DNA from: Vibrio hepatarius
GTDB lineage: Bacteria; Pseudomonadota; Gammaproteobacteria; Enterobacterales; Vibrionaceae
Assembly: GCF_018860525.1 (NCBI RefSeq)
Contig: NZ_JAHKPM010000017.1
Span: 1-64,000 of the forward strand
Length of the DNA stretch: 64,000 bases
Direction: 5' to 3'
Of the stretch, positions 61,674 to 64,000 are shown in pieces. Each line of letters opens with the position of its first letter. The first letter of the stretch is position 1. Under the pieces are notes generated by a model that did not search any database, was not told where the DNA came from, and saw only the letters and a program-made list of their open reading frames with translations. The translations under genes and the position numbers were made by a program.

Positions 61674-62086
61674 ATAAAAATTTAAAGTGGTTATTGGTTG
61701 AGACCTCTTTCGCTATGCTTCTGGGGGGAGGAGTTCTTCTTTACTCTGCCCATGCTGAAGCAGCCGATCTGACAGAGACGGAGCTTGGTCAAGTTGAGTC
61801 AGGTAAGTCAGGTAAGTCAGTTTACGAAGATAAGATCGATATTTCTTACTTGCAGAGAATGGTTATTCACCCTAAGGATGACTGGATTGGCAAGAAAGTC
61901 TTCAAGTACAACGGTGTTTGTATGGAAGTTATAAAAGACTTAAAGATTAAAAAGATTAAAGATCCGTTCAAGAAACTTTATCGGTCTGCGAATTTACCAA
62001 AAGAGGTTGAGATTGGTGTTATGGATGTGAAATCAGAAGTTGTAGATTGTGCTCCATATGAGTCAAAAGTGACAGTTCTAGAATAA
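61670..62086 (+). CDS. Secreted protein of unknown function at the end of fliPQR, 138 aa
   Basis: ATG overlaps the fliR stop (ATGA). Signal peptide FAMLLGGGVLLYSAHAEA, then a small mature domain with two Cys (NGVCMEV, VVDCAPY) that could form a disulfide. A GKSGKS repeat comes from a 9-bp DNA duplication near 61800-61820. No family is recognised. Coupling to fliR suggests a flagellar or envelope role. Confidence 0.55.
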   Translation: MNKNLKWLLVETSFAMLLGGGVLLYSAHAEAADLTETELGQVESGKSGKSVYEDKIDISYLQRMVIHPKDDWIGKKVFKYNGVCMEVIKDLKIKKIKDPFKKLYRSANLPKEVEIGVMDVKSEVVDCAPYESKVTVLE

Positions 62087-62113
62087 TACGGAGCTGGTGG
62101 CTTTTAACTAGAT

Positions 62114-62139
62114 GCCCCTATTTTGGGGCGTTTTTTTTT
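62114..62139 (+). terminator. Intrinsic terminator of the fliH-fliPQR run
   Basis: GCCCC/GGGGC stem (62114-62118, 62125-62129) followed by nine or more T. Confidence 0.85.
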
Positions 62140-62236
62140 CGTTTCTGTCCGTAGCTTTGGCTTCTTCCCAGAGCCTCCTTGGGATTGCCCTCCTTTCTTC
62201 GCTAGTCATCTCTGAGCTAATTCATTCTTTATCCTA

Positions 62237-62833
62237 TCAACCATTATCTCCTTCCGTACTTGCTTTGGTTTTAAGATCGCGAAGTGTTTCGTGTGCAGAC
62301 CGCTGAGTAATTGAGAACTTATTCGATCCACTAGATGTGTCTCGGAATAGTCTAAGTTCAAAGCCATCCCTTGTTATCCATCCCCAAAGAGGCATTCTTG
62401 GGTTTGGCGGGGTAACGTCAGGTTGACCGTGTTTTTTACTAATATACATAGCCATAGAGCGCATCTCTTCTACTGTAGCGTCTGCTGGTAGTTCCGCCTC
62501 AACCCTAATGATTTGGCCTTGTTGGTTACTTATAATCTCAATACTTTGGAGGGGGTCGTTATGGAAGTTCAGACTCCTTATGAAATGAATCATGTCAGGT
62601 GAACTTGCAGTAGTGCTTGAACCGCCAAGTAGCTCTAAAGATGACACAGCGAAGGTGTCATTAATGCAATTGAGAGGCTCCCCAAAAATTTTGGTTGAAT
62701 GGTGGAGCTTTGCACACCTTTTGTACTCTTCATTGTACAAATGCGCCTGTTTGAATTCATTTATTCCTTTTCGTTCATTTAAGTCCACATCATAAAGACC
62801 GATCAGATTGAATAGGATAGTTGAAAAAATCAT
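62237..62833 (-). CDS. Secreted or anchored protein of unknown function, about 198 aa
   Basis: The ATG at 62833 gives a short hydrophobic start (MIFSTILFNLIGL) that may be a signal or anchor. The body has Cys in YKRCAKL and LNCINDT, and a C-terminal domain with MAMYISKKHGQPD and PRMPLWGWITRDGFELRLF. No family is recognised. It is divergent from the lipoprotein gene with 50 bp between the starts, and convergent with the fliR run. Confidence 0.5.
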   Translation of the reverse strand: MIFSTILFNLIGLYDVDLNERKGINEFKQAHLYNEEYKRCAKLHHSTKIFGEPLNCINDTFAVSSLELLGGSSTTASSPDMIHFIRSLNFHNDPLQSIEIISNQQGQIIRVEAELPADATVEEMRSMAMYISKKHGQPDVTPPNPRMPLWGWITRDGFELRLFRDTSSGSNKFSITQRSAHETLRDLKTKASTEGDNG

Positions 62834-62882
62834 TATTTTTTTACTATATATTAGCAACACATTTTTGGAGTTAGAAAGTACT

Positions 62883-63638
62883 ATGAAGCATAAATTGAAA
62901 TATCTTTCATCTGTTATTGCTGTTCTACTTTTAGCTGGGTGCGGAAGTACTGGCAATATAGAGACAGAATCCCCCTTACAAGTGAATGACACTCAGTTGA
63001 TAAATGACGTAGCTTTAGAAGAGTCGGTTGTTGCTGAGAACTCAACACCTATCGAGCCTATTCTTGAAGAAGCTTCCCATGAGACAAACGTCGGTATTGA
63101 TGAACTTAACAAGACGATTATCGACGACTTTGAAAAACAAAAAATGTTAATCGACCTTGAGTGTCAGGCTGATTTACTAAAAATTACTGATCGAAGCATC
63201 TCTATGTCGAAGCCTCCACATCATGCTCATCAAAGATTTGAAAGCATGAGAGAGGACGCTGAGCGTGTAATTGGCGATCTTGCTATGCGTCTTGATAGCA
63301 ATCCTGATGAAACTCTCTCATTAGCATACGAGCAAGAGATAGCTAGGCTTAAGCTAGAGTATGAGGCCGCACGAGTAAAGGCTTGGCAAAATGAGATTGA
63401 TACAATGAAATCTCAAAAGCTTGAGGAGATTGATAAGTCTTCATCAGCGAAATTTGAGTGTGATATCCGTTACGCTGAGAACGAGACAGAGAGAGATAGA
63501 ATGCTCTATGTTGCCAAAATGAGTGCTGAGGCGAATGAGATGTATGACGCTACGTTGAATAAGCTGGAAAGACAGTTGAGTGAGATCGAAGCTGAAATTG
63601 ATTCGGTAAATGAAGAATCATTCGATGGGATATTCTGA
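62883..63638 (+). CDS. Lipoprotein with long charged helices
   Basis: The ATG at 62883 follows GGAG and gives a lipoprotein signal with lipobox LLAGC. The 251-aa protein is then rich in Glu, Asp and Lys, with long helices (RLKLEYEAARVKAWQNEIDT; LNKLERQLSEIEAEID) likely to form a coiled coil, and two Cys. Outer-membrane sorting is likely because the residue after Cys is Gly, not Asp. No family is recognised. The stop overlaps the next start (TGATG). Confidence 0.65.
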   Translation: MKHKLKYLSSVIAVLLLAGCGSTGNIETESPLQVNDTQLINDVALEESVVAENSTPIEPILEEASHETNVGIDELNKTIIDDFEKQKMLIDLECQADLLKITDRSISMSKPPHHAHQRFESMREDAERVIGDLAMRLDSNPDETLSLAYEQEIARLKLEYEAARVKAWQNEIDTMKSQKLEEIDKSSSAKFECDIRYAENETERDRMLYVAKMSAEANEMYDATLNKLERQLSEIEAEIDSVNEESFDGIF

Positions 63639-64000
63639 TGGCAGTGTATGAAGAGCTAAAGATAAGCGCTAGGCGTTCTGTTTCAATGAATAGGCGCAGA
63701 AAAGCAAGTGACGATGATTATGACTGTGTCTTTAAAAGGGATGAAGGTACGGGTTTGTTTTATGCGTACATAAACTCTGATTACAACATAAACTCACCTT
63801 TACCATGTATCTTAAAGCACATTTCAGGTTTTAACCCAGAAAAGCCTGACGAATACTTAAGGTATATCCTAAAGAGTATTGATACTGAGATGTTAAGTCG
63901 AGGGTACATCAGTCGATGCGTTTGTCTCATTTTTAAGACAGAGGATAAATTTTATGTCGCAAAAGTTGGAGGCGGTGTTTTTTTGTTCGCAATTAGCCCT
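63638..64000 (+). CDS. Hypothetical protein, cut off by the right edge
   Basis: The 121 codons visible are coupled to the lipoprotein gene through TGATG. It is basic near the start (SMNRRRKASDDDYD) and later has CVCLIFKTEDKFYVAKVGGG, which vaguely recalls the beta-strand pattern of PP2C phosphatases, but the metal-binding Asp are not in place. No assignment is made. Confidence 0.45.
   Translation, partial: MAVYEELKISARRSVSMNRRRKASDDDYDCVFKRDEGTGLFYAYINSDYNINSPLPCILKHISGFNPEKPDEYLRYILKSIDTEMLSRGYISRCVCLIFKTEDKFYVAKVGGGVFLFAISP

Noticed and set aside
62108..62209. Minus-strand 33-aa ORF downstream of the 62237-62833 gene
   Set aside because: It reads through the terminator hairpin at 62114-62129 and has no independent support.
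1..64000. tRNA genes, CRISPR arrays and a replication origin
   Set aside because: No cloverleaf-like segments, no regularly spaced repeats and no iteron or DnaA-box cluster were found on reading through.

Overview
The window is AT-rich (roughly 40% G+C by eye) gammaproteobacterial DNA. The flagellar proteins and the Chi octamer (GCTGGTGG, at least 12 copies) fit a Vibrio-like host, but no gene seen here fixes the genus. It does not read like an ordinary chromosome segment. Divergent second-copy versions of core envelope and housekeeping genes (ribosomal S1, ClpA, MreB, PBP5, SecY, SecE, SecD, SecF, TolA, TolQ, TolR) sit beside a Toprim/DUF3991 protein, a DUF932-like protein and an IS200/IS605 element. 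This suggests a very large plasmid or other accessory replicon. That is inference: no replication, partition or conjugation module is visible.

Left part (1-14.3 kb): an IS200/IS605 element (tnpB running off the edge, divergent tnpA) abuts a truncated UvrD-type helicase fragment. A promoter and terminator then delimit an unclassified structured RNA of about 310 nt, followed by an OmpA-like protein and an S1 paralogue. A minus-strand run follows: dacA, an MreB-like protein with eroded nucleotide motifs, a 151-aa protein, a ClpA-like unfoldase, a DUF932-like protein and a small protein. Divergent from dacA is a 1098-aa Toprim/DUF3991 protein.

Sec/Tol region (14.5-27.8 kb): SecD, SecF, SecE and SecY are all present, so the element carries its own core translocon. 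Several unknown genes between them encode proteins with signal peptides or short membrane proteins. TolA lies downstream of secY, and tolQ-tolR-ydjM form a minus-strand operon.

Flagellar region (27.9-62.1 kb): an almost complete flagellum. On the minus strand are flgBCDEFGHIJ, an FlgN-like chaperone gene, fliA, fliF, fliG, flgA, flhA, fliM, fliN, fliE, motA, motB, fliK, fliC, flgK, flgL, fliI, fliS, fliD, flhB and a flgM-like gene. On the plus strand are fliJ, fliH-like, fliP, fliQ and fliR. The system has its own sigma-28/anti-sigma pair, stator, P and L rings, export gate, chaperones and a DsbC-like isomerase. Not seen are fliO, fliL, chemotaxis genes, flhF/flhG and a master regulator. FliM lacks its usual CheY-binding N-terminus, and FlgJ is only the rod-binding half. 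A three-gene cassette containing a degenerate sirtuin-like protein interrupts the locus.

One reading is that the Sec genes, DsbC-like protein and Tol proteins supply export, folding and outer-membrane energetics for the periplasmic and outer-membrane parts encoded here (FlgI, FlgH, FlgA, OmpA-like, lipoprotein, secreted unknowns), while the flagellar export gate handles the axial proteins. The right edge holds a lipoprotein and a truncated gene.
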